Below the pieces are notes generated by a model, which searched no databases, was not told the origin of the DNA, and saw only the letters and a program-made list of their open reading frames with translations. A stretch of DNA of 64,000 nucleotides from Burkholderia pseudomultivorans. GTDB taxonomy: Bacteria > Pseudomonadota > Gammaproteobacteria > Burkholderiales > Burkholderiaceae. Both the position numbers and the translations under genes were made by a program. Every line of letters starts with the position of its first letter. Position 1 is the stretch's first letter. The stretch covers positions 1,550,001 through 1,614,000 of the forward strand of contig NZ_CP013377.1 of assembly GCF_001718415.1 (NCBI RefSeq), written 5' to 3'. Positions 1-7,873 of this stretch are shown piece after piece.

Positions 1-65
1 TATTTTTCCCCGGATCCGGACGTATCATTTCTCGCATTCCAGCAGGCATGTGAAAGACGAAAGAA

Positions 66-1550
66 ATGAGCGAGAACGACAAGCTGCATTACCTCGACTA
101 TGCGGCCACCACCCCGGCGGATCCCCGCGTGATCGCGTCGATGGCCGATTGTCTCGGCGCCGACGGCGTGTTCGGCAATCCGGCATCGAGTTCCCACGCG
201 GCCGGCCGGATCGCGCGGGAAAAAGTCGAACGGGCGCGTGCGCAGGTCGCCGCACTGATCGGCGCGGCGGCGGACGAGATCGTCTGGACGTCCGGGGCGA
301 CCGAATCCAACAACCTCGCGCTCAAGGGCTATGCCGATGCGGCAGCCGGAAAGCCGCATCTGATCACGAGCAGCATCGAACACAAGGCGATTCTCGACAC
401 GATGGCGAGCCTGTCGAAGCGCGGCTTCCCGGTGACCTGCGTGACGCCCACCGCCGACGGCGAGATCACGGTCGAAGCCGTGGCAGGCGCGATGCGCGCC
501 GACACCGGCCTGGTGTCGCTGATGCTCGTGAACAACGAAATCGGCACGCTGACCAACATCCGCGAGATCAGCCGGATCGTCCACGCGGCCGGCGCACTGC
601 TCCACGTCGACGCCGCGCAGGCGCTCGGCAAGACGCCCATCGACGTGCGCGCGCTCGGCATCGACATGATGTCGATGTCGGCGCACAAGGTTTACGGCCC
701 GAAGGGCATCGGCGCGTTGTTCGTACGTCGCGAGATCGCCGACCGGATCGCACCGCAAATGCACGGCGGCGGACACGAGCGCGGACTGCGTTCCGGCACG
801 CTCGCGACTCACCAGATCGTCGGGATGGGAACCGCGTGCGAACTGGCAGCTGAATCGCTCGAACGCGAAACGGCACGGACCGAGGCGCTCGCCGCGCGAC
901 TGGCGAATGCAGTGCTCGCGCTCGGCGACGTGACGCAGAATGCCCGCGCCGCGCAGCGGATTCCCCATACGCTGAGCCTGACCGTGACCGCGCCCGGCTT
1001 CTTTCCGTTCATGCTCGGCGACGGGCTCGCGGTGTCGTCGACGTCGGCGTGCAATTCGGCCGCCGGCGCGCCGTCGCACGTGCTGACCGCGCTCGGGCTG
1101 GACGCGGATGCGGCCGCCCGGACCGTGCGCATCAGCATCGGCCGTTTTACGACCGAACAGGACATCGACTTCGCCGTCGACTGCTTCCGCCGCGCGATCG
1201 AACAATGCCGGTCGACCGCGTCGAACGGCTTCGCCGCGTCGCGCCAGATCGCGACGGACGACCTGAAGGCGATTCGCAGCGCCGGTTTTCGCGCCATCCT
1301 CTGCAACCGGCCCGATGGCGAAAGCGCCGACCAGCCGGCCTTCGCCGAGATTGCCGCGGCCGCGCGGGCGCTGGGCCTCGACGCGCGATACCTGCCGGTC
1401 GACGGCGCCCGCATCGGCGACGCGGAAATCGACGCCTTCGGTGCGATGCTCGAAGCGCTGCCCAAACCGGTGCTCGCCTACTGCGGCAGCGGCAAGCGCT
1501 CCGCAACGCTGTGGAGCCGCTTGCTCGCGCGTCGTGCCGTGACGGCATGA
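66..1550 (+). CDS. Cysteine desulfurase fused to DUF442 (TIGR01244) domain
   Basis: A 494-residue protein. Residues 1 to about 385 are a class V PLP-dependent cysteine desulfurase (NifS/IscS type): the PLP lysine lies in the MSAHKVYGPKG motif, the substrate-binding region in SGATESNN, and the catalytic cysteine loop in SSTSACNSAAG. From about residue 392 a second domain matches the DUF442/TIGR01244 family, including the NRPDGE motif and a PTP-like loop CGSGKRS at about residue 473. IscS alone is about 400 residues, so the tail is an extra domain. DUF442 domains are known from sulfide and persulfide detoxification operons, so the fusion probably handles sulfane sulfur rather than general Fe-S assembly. 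The TauE/SafE gene follows 50 bp downstream in the same direction. Confidence 0.9.
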   Translation: MSENDKLHYLDYAATTPADPRVIASMADCLGADGVFGNPASSSHAAGRIAREKVERARAQVAALIGAAADEIVWTSGATESNNLALKGYADAAAGKPHLITSSIEHKAILDTMASLSKRGFPVTCVTPTADGEITVEAVAGAMRADTGLVSLMLVNNEIGTLTNIREISRIVHAAGALLHVDAAQALGKTPIDVRALGIDMMSMSAHKVYGPKGIGALFVRREIADRIAPQMHGGGHERGLRSGTLATHQIVGMGTACELAAESLERETARTEALAARLANAVLALGDVTQNARAAQRIPHTLSLTVTAPGFFPFMLGDGLAVSSTSACNSAAGAPSHVLTALGLDADAAARTVRISIGRFTTEQDIDFAVDCFRRAIEQCRSTASNGFAASRQIATDDLKAIRSAGFRAILCNRPDGESADQPAFAEIAAAARALGLDARYLPVDGARIGDAEIDAFGAMLEALPKPVLAYCGSGKRSATLWSRLLARRAVTA

Positions 1551-1599
1551 GGGCGGCTTCCATTCGAACCGGAAGGCGTGCCGGCTGCCGCCTCATGCC

Positions 1600-2403
1600 A
1601 TGTTGACCTCGCTGATTCTCGGCAGCCTTGTCGGCGCGGTGCTCGGCATGACGGGCGCCGGCGGCGGCATCCTGGCCGTGCCGGCACTGGTGGCCGGCAT
1701 GGGATGGTCGATGCAGCAGGCGACGCCGGTCGCGTTGATCGCGGTAGCCGGAAGTGCGGCGATCGGCACGGCGGAAGCGTGGCGCCGCCGGCTCGTGCGC
1801 TATCGCGCGGCGCTCGTGATGACGGCGGCGGGCATGCCGATGACGTCGCTCGGCGTGCGGCTCGCGCATCGGCTGCCGCAGCGTCTGCTGATGCTGATGT
1901 TCGCGCTCGTGATGCTGGTCGTCGCGATCCGTCTGCTTCGGCAGGCCGCGCGCGGCGCAATCGTTTCGACGGAATCGCGCTGGTGTGTCGCCCGCATCGA
2001 TCCCGATTCCGGACGCATCGCGTGGAACCCGCTCTCGGCGCTCTCGCTCGCCGCGACCGGCGCATTGACAGGGCTGATGACGGGATTGCTGGGTGTCGGC
2101 GGCGGATTCATCATCGTGCCGATGCTGCGCAAGCTGACCAATATCACGATGCACGGCATCGTCGCGACGTCGCTGATGGTCATTGCGCTGGTCGGCATCG
2201 GCGGGATTGCGTCGACGATGCTGCAAGGCGCCGCGCCGCCGCTCGAATTCACCGCGTTATTTACCGTCACCACCGCGCTCGGCATGGTCACGGGGCGAAT
2301 GGTTGCCCGGAAATTATCGGTCCGCCATATTCAGATGGGTTTTGCCGGCATTCTGGTTCTGATCGCGGTCGGAATGGCCGTCAAGGCGATCGTCGGCGGT
2401 TGA
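1600..2403 (+). CDS. TauE/SafE family sulfite/anion exporter
   Basis: A 267-residue, very hydrophobic protein with the two-fold repeat of the TauE/SafE family. The glycine-rich signature occurs near the N-terminus (GAVLGMTGAGGG) and again in the middle (GLMTGLLGVGGGF). About eight membrane helices are visible. Family members export sulfite, sulfoacetate or other sulfur-containing organic anions. Its place 50 bp behind the cysteine desulfurase-DUF442 fusion fits removal of an oxidised sulfur product such as sulfite; the exact substrate is inference. The ATG at the given position begins directly with the first membrane helix. Confidence 0.85.
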   Translation: MLTSLILGSLVGAVLGMTGAGGGILAVPALVAGMGWSMQQATPVALIAVAGSAAIGTAEAWRRRLVRYRAALVMTAAGMPMTSLGVRLAHRLPQRLLMLMFALVMLVVAIRLLRQAARGAIVSTESRWCVARIDPDSGRIAWNPLSALSLAATGALTGLMTGLLGVGGGFIIVPMLRKLTNITMHGIVATSLMVIALVGIGGIASTMLQGAAPPLEFTALFTVTTALGMVTGRMVARKLSVRHIQMGFAGILVLIAVGMAVKAIVGG

Positions 2404-2537
2404 CAGGCTGATAATCGGGGCGTCCTGAAAAGATGATTTTGGCAAACCGTTGTCGGCGATCCGCCTTATCGCGACACCCGGCCCGAATCAGGGTGGCGTC
2501 GTGCACGCGACCGTGACCGGGCCGTTCCGTGCCGGCG

Positions 2538-2654
2538 TCAGCCGAGATTGTCGACTTTGAGGCGGTAAAGCGTATAAATCAAGAAAACGACCACGACCGT
2601 GCCGAATATCGCAATCTGGCGGATGATGCGCGCCCGTTTCTCATTGGGAGTCAC
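2538..2654 (-). CDS. 38-residue single-pass membrane peptide
   Basis: A small open frame starting with GTG, preceded by an AGGAGAG ribosome-binding site five bases upstream. The peptide has a basic N-terminus (NEKRARIIRQ), one hydrophobic segment at about residues 14-30 (IAIFGTVVVVFLIYTLY) and a short polar tail ending KVDNLG. This is the layout of small inner-membrane peptides. A larger open frame on the opposite strand has poor codon character and no ribosome-binding site, so I prefer this reading. It lies convergent to the TauE gene. I do not recognise the family; function unknown. Confidence 0.6.
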   Translation of the reverse strand: MTPNEKRARIIRQIAIFGTVVVVFLIYTLYRLKVDNLG

Positions 2655-3015
2655 CAAGGCTCTCCTGTTTATGATGGGGTAAAGGTATATCGCCGATCGT
2701 CCGGCACGTGGATTATGCTGCGCGATATCGGAATGCCCGAGATACTGCCGGTCGATCGCAGCCGTTTATATCAGATAGGCGGTCGAGACGACAATCGAAA
2801 AATCCCAGCGGCGATTTTCATTTTCGGTGTTTCTTTGCGAATCCGGCCGAAGCACAAAGGTATCCGTTACGACAGGGCGACATTATCGAACCGATGAAAA
2901 CCTGTCGACCGTGTGATCGATCGCCCTCCCGCGCCACCATTCGTCTGTCATTTGCTTGCAACCGCTACCCGGTAGCGTGCGAGTCTGGCTTCCGCTCTCG
3001 ACAGACAAATCCGCC
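2655..3015. other. Intergenic stretch with lower GC
   Basis: About 360 bp between the small membrane peptide (reading left) and the CDF gene (reading right). It is less GC-rich than its surroundings and presumably holds the divergent promoters. I see no tRNA, convincing terminator or additional gene; frames crossing it lack a ribosome-binding site and Burkholderia-like codon use. Confidence 0.4.
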
Positions 3016-3681
3016 ATGCAGCGCCCGCCGCGCGTCCCGTCCCCGCTCTACGCAGCCACGTCCCGCGCCCTCGCCGTCAGCCTCGCGATCAACCTGCTGT
3101 TGCTCGCCGTCGAGGCGATCGCCGCCGCGGCCGCGCACTCGTCCGGCCTGCTCGCGGATGTCGTGCACGCAGCGATCGATCTCGCGGCGGACGCGCTGAT
3201 CCTCGTCGCGTGCCGTCTCGATGCGCGCCTGCCGCCGGAGCGACGCCCGACTTTCGAGCCGGTCGCGCTCGCAGGACTCGGTGCACTGCTCGTCGCGACC
3301 GGCGTGCAGATGATCTGGCAGGCGGCGAATCGCTTCGATGCGTCGCCCGCCGTGCAGCCGGGCGCGGCCACGCTCGCGCTGGTCGCTGTCACGCTCGTCG
3401 GCAAGGCTGCGCTGTCGCGCTGGATGCTGCGCAAGGCGCGCGAAACGGGCTCCGCGCTGCTCGAGGCGAGCGGCTGGCACGTGCGCACCGATGCGCTGTC
3501 GGCGTTGCTCGCCGCGCTGGCGATGAGCGCGGCGCTGGTCGGTCTCGGCCGTCTCGACGAGATTGCCGCACTCGCGATCGGCGCGATCGTGATCCGGACC
3601 GGCGCCGGTTTCGTCCTGCGCGGCGGCGCGCAGTGGCCGTGGCCGGCCGCATGGATCCGTCGCTCCACACGCGGATCGTAA
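3016..3681 (+). CDS. Short cation diffusion facilitator (CDF) family protein
   Basis: About 221 residues from the ATG before QRPPRVPSP. It has six predicted membrane helices and recognisable versions of the two CDF metal sites: ADVVHAAIDLAAD in helix II (usually HSxSD) and HVRTDALSA in helix V (HxxxD). The protein ends soon after helix VI (WPWPAAWIRRS) and lacks the cytoplasmic C-terminal domain of about 80 residues that most CDF metal exporters use for dimerisation. In the first site the usual second acidic pattern is altered (HAAID). It may be a domain-less CDF or a decayed copy. Metal specificity cannot be told. Confidence 0.7.
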   Translation: MQRPPRVPSPLYAATSRALAVSLAINLLLLAVEAIAAAAAHSSGLLADVVHAAIDLAADALILVACRLDARLPPERRPTFEPVALAGLGALLVATGVQMIWQAANRFDASPAVQPGAATLALVAVTLVGKAALSRWMLRKARETGSALLEASGWHVRTDALSALLAALAMSAALVGLGRLDEIAALAIGAIVIRTGAGFVLRGGAQWPWPAAWIRRSTRGS

Positions 3682-3736
3682 CGGTGCGCGGCAACGACGC
3701 GCGGCCCGCACCGTCCGGCGCCGCCCGGGCGGCCGC

Positions 3737-4933
3737 TCAGCCCAGCGGCACGACGCTGCCGAGCAGGATGCGCACGAGCGTCGCCTGACGCGTGACGCCC
3801 GTCTTCGAGAAGATCGCGCGCAAATGCGTACGCGCGGTGTTCTTGCTGATACCCGATTCCTCCGCCGCTTCCTCGAGTGTCAGCCCGTTGGTCAGCAGCA
3901 GCGCGAGCGACGTTTCGGCGGGCGTCAGATCGAACAGCTTGCGAATGATTTCCTGCGCGCCTTGCGGCTTGCGGTCGGGGTCGCGCAGGAACAGCGTGAC
4001 GGCCGGCCGCCGCTTGTTGTCCTCCGACCAGTCGGACAGCAGCACCGTGCGCACCAGCAGCCCGAGGCGCGGCTTGTCGAAGCTGCGCGTGATCGGCATC
4101 GCCTCGACGATCGCCGCGGCCGTGCCGTGGTGCCCCATCACCGCATGACGGATCAGCCGCTTCAGCGTGCGGTTCTCCTGCGCGTCGGTCGCCTCGATCG
4201 TGCCGCGCGCGACCGTCAGTCCGTTGCCCTGCTTGAGGATTTCGTCGGCGACGCTGTTCATGTCGATGATCGTGCCGTTCTCGTCGAGCGTGATCGTGCC
4301 GATCTGCATCCGGTTGATCGCGTTTGCATAGATCGAGCGCTCGACCTCGGCCGTGTCGAGCCGCGAATGCAGTTCGACCGCGCGCTTCAGATGCGGCAGC
4401 AGCAGCGCGCAGACCGCCTTGTCGCGTGCGGAAAACTGCTTCGACGCATGGTTGCGGCACACGCGGAAGCGGCATTCGACGCCCGACGGCGTGCGCAGGT
4501 CCGCACCGAGGATGTAGCGCACGTCCTGCGGCTTCAGGAACTGCTTGTACAGTTCGCTCGACAGCCAGCCCGTATCGCCGAACACCTCGTCGACGGTCAC
4601 CATGCGATCGGCCGGCAGGCCGACGAACGGATCGAGCGAATAGTAGTAGTTGTTGTAGGACGCCTCGCCGTCGCCCGGCACGACCGGGCCGAACTCCGAC
4701 GCGTGCACGGACAGCGGCGCGCGGCGGTCGCTCGCGGCCGCGCGCAGGATCAGCGTCACGTAGTTGGCCTGCAGCAAGCGGCGAATCAGTTCGAGCGCCC
4801 CCGCCCACGGCGGCGTTTCCAGCGGCCCCTGGTAGATCAGCGCCATCAGCTCGCTGAAATCCGCGACGCCGATATCGGCCTCGTCGCTGCTTGCCTGGCT
4901 CTCTTGCGGAGCCCATCTTGTCTCCATCAGCAC
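3737..4933 (-). CDS. LuxR-type helix-turn-helix transcriptional regulator
   Basis: A 398-residue regulator whose last 65 residues form a LuxR/GerE helix-turn-helix: DLTPAETSLALLLTNGLTLEEAAEESGISKNTARTHLRAIFSKTGVTRQATLVRILL. The long N-terminal part has no receiver aspartate pattern; a central stretch (ANAINRMQIGTITLDENGTIIDMN) looks PAS-like. Such standalone LuxR proteins are common in Burkholderia. The GTG start is chosen because GGAGGATGGA lies just before it. It is divergent from the esterase-RibBA pair and may control it; that is inference. Confidence 0.85.
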   Translation of the reverse strand: MLMETRWAPQESQASSDEADIGVADFSELMALIYQGPLETPPWAGALELIRRLLQANYVTLILRAAASDRRAPLSVHASEFGPVVPGDGEASYNNYYYSLDPFVGLPADRMVTVDEVFGDTGWLSSELYKQFLKPQDVRYILGADLRTPSGVECRFRVCRNHASKQFSARDKAVCALLLPHLKRAVELHSRLDTAEVERSIYANAINRMQIGTITLDENGTIIDMNSVADEILKQGNGLTVARGTIEATDAQENRTLKRLIRHAVMGHHGTAAAIVEAMPITRSFDKPRLGLLVRTVLLSDWSEDNKRRPAVTLFLRDPDRKPQGAQEIIRKLFDLTPAETSLALLLTNGLTLEEAAEESGISKNTARTHLRAIFSKTGVTRQATLVRILLGSVVPLG

Positions 4934-5206
4934 GCTCCATCCTCCATGCGACTGTTTCCGGTGTGATTCCAGTGCGTCGCCGTGATTAAGACGCGTCTTA
5001 ATTCCGGCGTCATCGGTAGATTCACTGAACAGTGAGCTTTGGCCATCCGGCGGCGCGCACCATCGTCCAATCGGATGATGTGGCGCGCGGGTCGCTGCGC
5101 TGGAATGCCCGTCAGGCCGTGCCGACAGGTGTCCGGCGCGGACTCAGGGAAACCGCGATCCGGGTTTACCTGATTCAGACCGCATCCGATCCAGACAGGA
5201 GTTTTC

Positions 5207-6145
5207 ATGCCGCTCGACCCTCAGGCGCAGGCGCTGCTCGCCGCGTTCGCGCAAGCGCCCGCGATCGATTTCGATCGACTGACCGTCCCCGCGTACCGGG
5301 CCAGTCTCGCCGCCGGCGGCGCATTCGCGCCCGGCGACACGATTGCCGCCGAGGAGGACTGGCAGATCCCGGCGTCGGGTCGTCAGTTATCCGCACGACT
5401 GTATCGTCCCGGCGCCGACGGGCCCTTGCCGCTGACCGTGTTCTTCCATGGCGGCGGCTTCGTCGCGTGCGGCATCGATTCGCACGCGAACCTGTGCCGC
5501 AGCCTCGCGCGACGCGCCCGCACGCTGGTGTTGTCGGTCGACTACCGGCTGGCGCCCGAAGCGCGCTTCCCGGCCGCCGCGCACGACGCATGCGACGCCG
5601 TGCGCTGGGCGGCCGCCAGTGCGCGCGACCTCGGCGCGCGCGCCGGCGCGATCGCGCTGGCCGGCGACAGCGCCGGCGGCAACCTCGCAGCGGTCGCAGC
5701 GCTGCAGTTGCGCGGCTCGGGCGTCGCGATCGCGCATCAGCTGCTGCTGTATCCGGTCGTCGATTGCGCGACCGAGCATCCGTCGTACGAATCGCTCGGC
5801 GACGGCTATTTCCTGACGGCGGACATGATGCGCTGGTTCAAGCGCCAGTATTTCGACGACGGCGCCGATCGCGCCTCGCCGCTCGCCAGCCCGCTCGCCG
5901 CGCCGGATGTCGCGGGCGCGCCGCCGGCGACGATCGTCAGCGCCGAATTCGATCCGCTGCGCGACGAGGCGGAAGCCTATGCATTGCGGCTCGCGCAGGC
6001 CGGCACGCCGGTCACGCTGGTGCGCTGGCCGGGCCAGCTGCACGGCTTCGCGAGCATGCTCGGCGCCGTCGACGCGGCCGACCGCGTGCTGAGCTTCGGC
6101 GCGGACGCGCTGCGCCGCGCGTTCGACGCGACGGAGGCCCGATGA
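5207..6145 (+). CDS. Alpha/beta hydrolase, hormone-sensitive lipase (HSL) family esterase
   Basis: A 312-residue hydrolase with the HSL-family oxyanion motif HGGGF (about residue 84) and the nucleophile elbow GDSAGG (about residue 156). The remaining triad is supported by the EFDPLRDEA region (Asp) and the LHGFASM motif (His). Family members hydrolyse short- to medium-chain esters. A good ribosome-binding site (CAGGAG) precedes the ATG. The stop codon overlaps the start of the next gene (ATGA), so the two are translationally coupled. There is no signal peptide, so it is cytoplasmic. Substrate unknown. Confidence 0.9.
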   Translation: MPLDPQAQALLAAFAQAPAIDFDRLTVPAYRASLAAGGAFAPGDTIAAEEDWQIPASGRQLSARLYRPGADGPLPLTVFFHGGGFVACGIDSHANLCRSLARRARTLVLSVDYRLAPEARFPAAAHDACDAVRWAAASARDLGARAGAIALAGDSAGGNLAAVAALQLRGSGVAIAHQLLLYPVVDCATEHPSYESLGDGYFLTADMMRWFKRQYFDDGADRASPLASPLAAPDVAGAPPATIVSAEFDPLRDEAEAYALRLAQAGTPVTLVRWPGQLHGFASMLGAVDAADRVLSFGADALRRAFDATEAR

Positions 6146-7266
6146 CGCTGGCCGGCACCGTCGAGATCGTCGACGAGCTGCGGGCGGGCCGGATGGTGCT
6201 GCTCGTCGACGAGGAGGATCGCGAGAATGAAGGCGATCTCGTGATCGCGGCCGATCACGTGACGCCCGACGCGATCAATTTCATGGCGCGCTTCGGACGC
6301 GGGCTGATCTGCCTGACGCTGACGGCGGAACGCTGCGAACAGCTGCGCCTGCCGCCGATGGCCGACCATAACGGCACGCCGTTCGGCACCGCGTTTACCG
6401 TCAGCATCGAGGCGGCCGAAGGCGTGACGACCGGCATCTCGGCCGCCGACCGTGCGCATACGATCCGCACCGCCGTGCGCGCGGGCGCCCGCCCCGACGA
6501 TCTGGTGCAGCCCGGCCACGTGTTCCCGATCGCCGCGCGCCCGGGCGGCGTGCTGGTGCGCGCCGGACATACCGAGGCCGGCTGCGATCTGGCCGCGCTC
6601 GCGGGGCTCACGCCCGCGTCGGTGATCTGCGAGGTGATGAACGACGATGGCACGATGGCGCGGCTGCCCGAGCTGAAGGCGTTCGCCGCGCATCACGGGC
6701 TGAAGATCGGCACGATCGCCGACCTGATCCATTACCGCCGCGAGCACGAATCGCTCGTCGAACGCATCGGCGAGCGGCCGCTGCATACGCCGTGGGGACG
6801 GTTCCACGCGATCCAGTATCGCGATACCGTGCACGGCGCGCCGCATCTCGCGCTGGTGCGCGGCGAACCCGATCCGGCGACGCCGGTCCTCACGCGCGTG
6901 CACGAATGCCATTCGCTGCTCGACCTGCTCGACGCGGAGCCGTCCGCGCATTCGTGGCCGCTGCACGCAGCGCTGCAGCGGATCGATACGGCCGGCTGCG
7001 GCGTCGCGGTGCTGCTCGACTGCGACCTGCACGGCGACGCGATGCGCGCGCCGGCAGGCAACGCGCGCCGCGACGGACGTGCGACGGGAATCGGCTCGCA
7101 GATCCTGCGCGATATCGGCGTGCGGCGCCTGAACGTGCTGTCGAGCCCGTTTCGGCTGCCCGCGCTGTCGGGCCATGATCTGGAGATCATGGCGTTCATC
7201 CCGCTCGGCGACGACGATCCGGAAAGCGCGCGGGCCGCGCACGTGAACCCGCTTCGCGCGGCATGA
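6142..7266 (+). CDS. ribB: 3,4-dihydroxy-2-butanone-4-phosphate synthase with GTP-cyclohydrolase-II-like domain (RibBA-like)
   Basis: 374 residues, starting at the ATG that overlaps the esterase stop. The N-terminal half is a complete DHBP synthase (riboflavin pathway; ribulose 5-phosphate to DHBP): acidic [11 protein letters not shown] loop, GRGLICL and [10 protein letters not shown] motifs are present. The C-terminal half aligns to GTP cyclohydrolase II, but the zinc motif (normally C-x10-C-x-C around GDxFGSxRCDCG) is lost: the corresponding segment reads [19 protein letters not shown]. Many proteobacteria carry such RibB proteins with an inactive second half. It is probably an accessory copy, since it sits outside a rib operon and next to an esterase. 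An upstream in-frame extension is not real. Confidence 0.9.
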   Translation: MTLAGTVEIVDELRAGRMVLLVDEEDRENEGDLVIAADHVTPDAINFMARFGRGLICLTLTAERCEQLRLPPMADHNGTPFGTAFTVSIEAAEGVTTGISAADRAHTIRTAVRAGARPDDLVQPGHVFPIAARPGGVLVRAGHTEAGCDLAALAGLTPASVICEVMNDDGTMARLPELKAFAAHHGLKIGTIADLIHYRREHESLVERIGERPLHTPWGRFHAIQYRDTVHGAPHLALVRGEPDPATPVLTRVHECHSLLDLLDAEPSAHSWPLHAALQRIDTAGCGVAVLLDCDLHGDAMRAPAGNARRDGRATGIGSQILRDIGVRRLNVLSSPFRLPALSGHDLEIMAFIPLGDDDPESARAAHVNPLRAA

Positions 7267-7312
7267 CATGCGGGCGTCGGTGCGGCGACCGCATCGGCGA
7301 GGGTGTCCCGCC

Positions 7313-7413
7313 TGACAGGCTATCGTTTGTTTTTATCAAATACAGTCTTCGGTTTGTATTTTTCAGATACATACCATAGACTGTATTTCCCGATTACAAA
7401 CGATCGCCTGTCA
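7313..7413. promoter_or_regulatory. 101-bp imperfect palindrome, hipBA promoter/operator
   Basis: One large inverted repeat centred on base 7363. The outer arms TGACAGGCTATCGTTTGT (7313-7330) and ACAAACGATCGCCTGTCA (7396-7413) match at 17 of 18 positions. Inner arms AAATACAGTCT (7338-7348) with AGACTGTATTT (7378-7388), and GGTTTGTAT (7351-7359) with ATACATACC (7367-7375), share exactly the same centre. In total 38 of 50 base pairs are symmetric. It is AT-rich, unlike its surroundings, and ends 17 bp before hipB. HipB proteins repress their own operon by binding inverted repeats, so this is the likely operator. Confidence 0.8.
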
Positions 7414-7429
7414 TTTCGCGGAGCGCCTC

Positions 7430-7873
7430 ATGGCATTTCCTGTCCAGACCCTGGGCCAGCTGCGCCCGATACTCGTCGGCTTCCGCAAGTCGGCGGGACT
7501 CACGCAGGCGCAGCTCGCCGCCCGCCTCGGCGTCACGCAGCAATCGTACGCGCAGCTCGAATCCAATCCGTCCGCGGTCAGCATCGAACGGCTGTTCAAG
7601 GTGCTGAACGCGCTCGGCGTGCGCCTGACGCTCGATCCGGTCTTGCCGGACGAGACCGCGGAATCTGGCGGCTCTGACCGCCCGCAAGCGGGCGACGCGG
7701 GCGGCGCAGGCCCGGCGGACGCGAAAACCGCGCCGGTTGCGCGCAAGAAGGCCGCGCCCCGGCGTGCGGCCGGCGTGACGAAAGCCACCGTCAAGACACC
7801 GGACGGCGCCGCGCGCAAGCGGCCGGCGGCCGCGCGCGCCAGACGCACCGTCGCGAAACGGGAGGACTGGTGA
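7430..7873 (+). CDS. hipB: HipB-like XRE-family antitoxin/repressor
   Basis: A 147-residue protein. Residues about 5-70 form an XRE/Cro helix-turn-helix (GQLRPILVGFRKSAGLTQAQLAARLGVTQQSYAQLE), as in HipB. The rest is a low-complexity Lys/Arg/Ala/Pro tail rich in KKAAP and RRA elements, which should bind nucleic acid non-specifically and is longer than in E. coli HipB (88 residues). It overlaps the downstream hipA by four bases. It should neutralise HipA and repress the operon through the large palindrome upstream. Confidence 0.85.
   Translation: MAFPVQTLGQLRPILVGFRKSAGLTQAQLAARLGVTQQSYAQLESNPSAVSIERLFKVLNALGVRLTLDPVLPDETAESGGSDRPQAGDAGGAGPADAKTAPVARKKAAPRRAAGVTKATVKTPDGAARKRPAAARARRTVAKREDW

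Noticed and set aside
2529..2897. 122-residue plus-strand frame after the TauE gene
   Set aside because: No ribosome-binding site, poor codon character, and it is antisense to the well-supported 38-residue membrane peptide.
5032..6141. Long in-frame extension upstream of RibBA (744 residues in all)
   Set aside because: The extension is an Arg-rich shadow of the esterase gene; the family start and the ATGA overlap place the true start at 6142.
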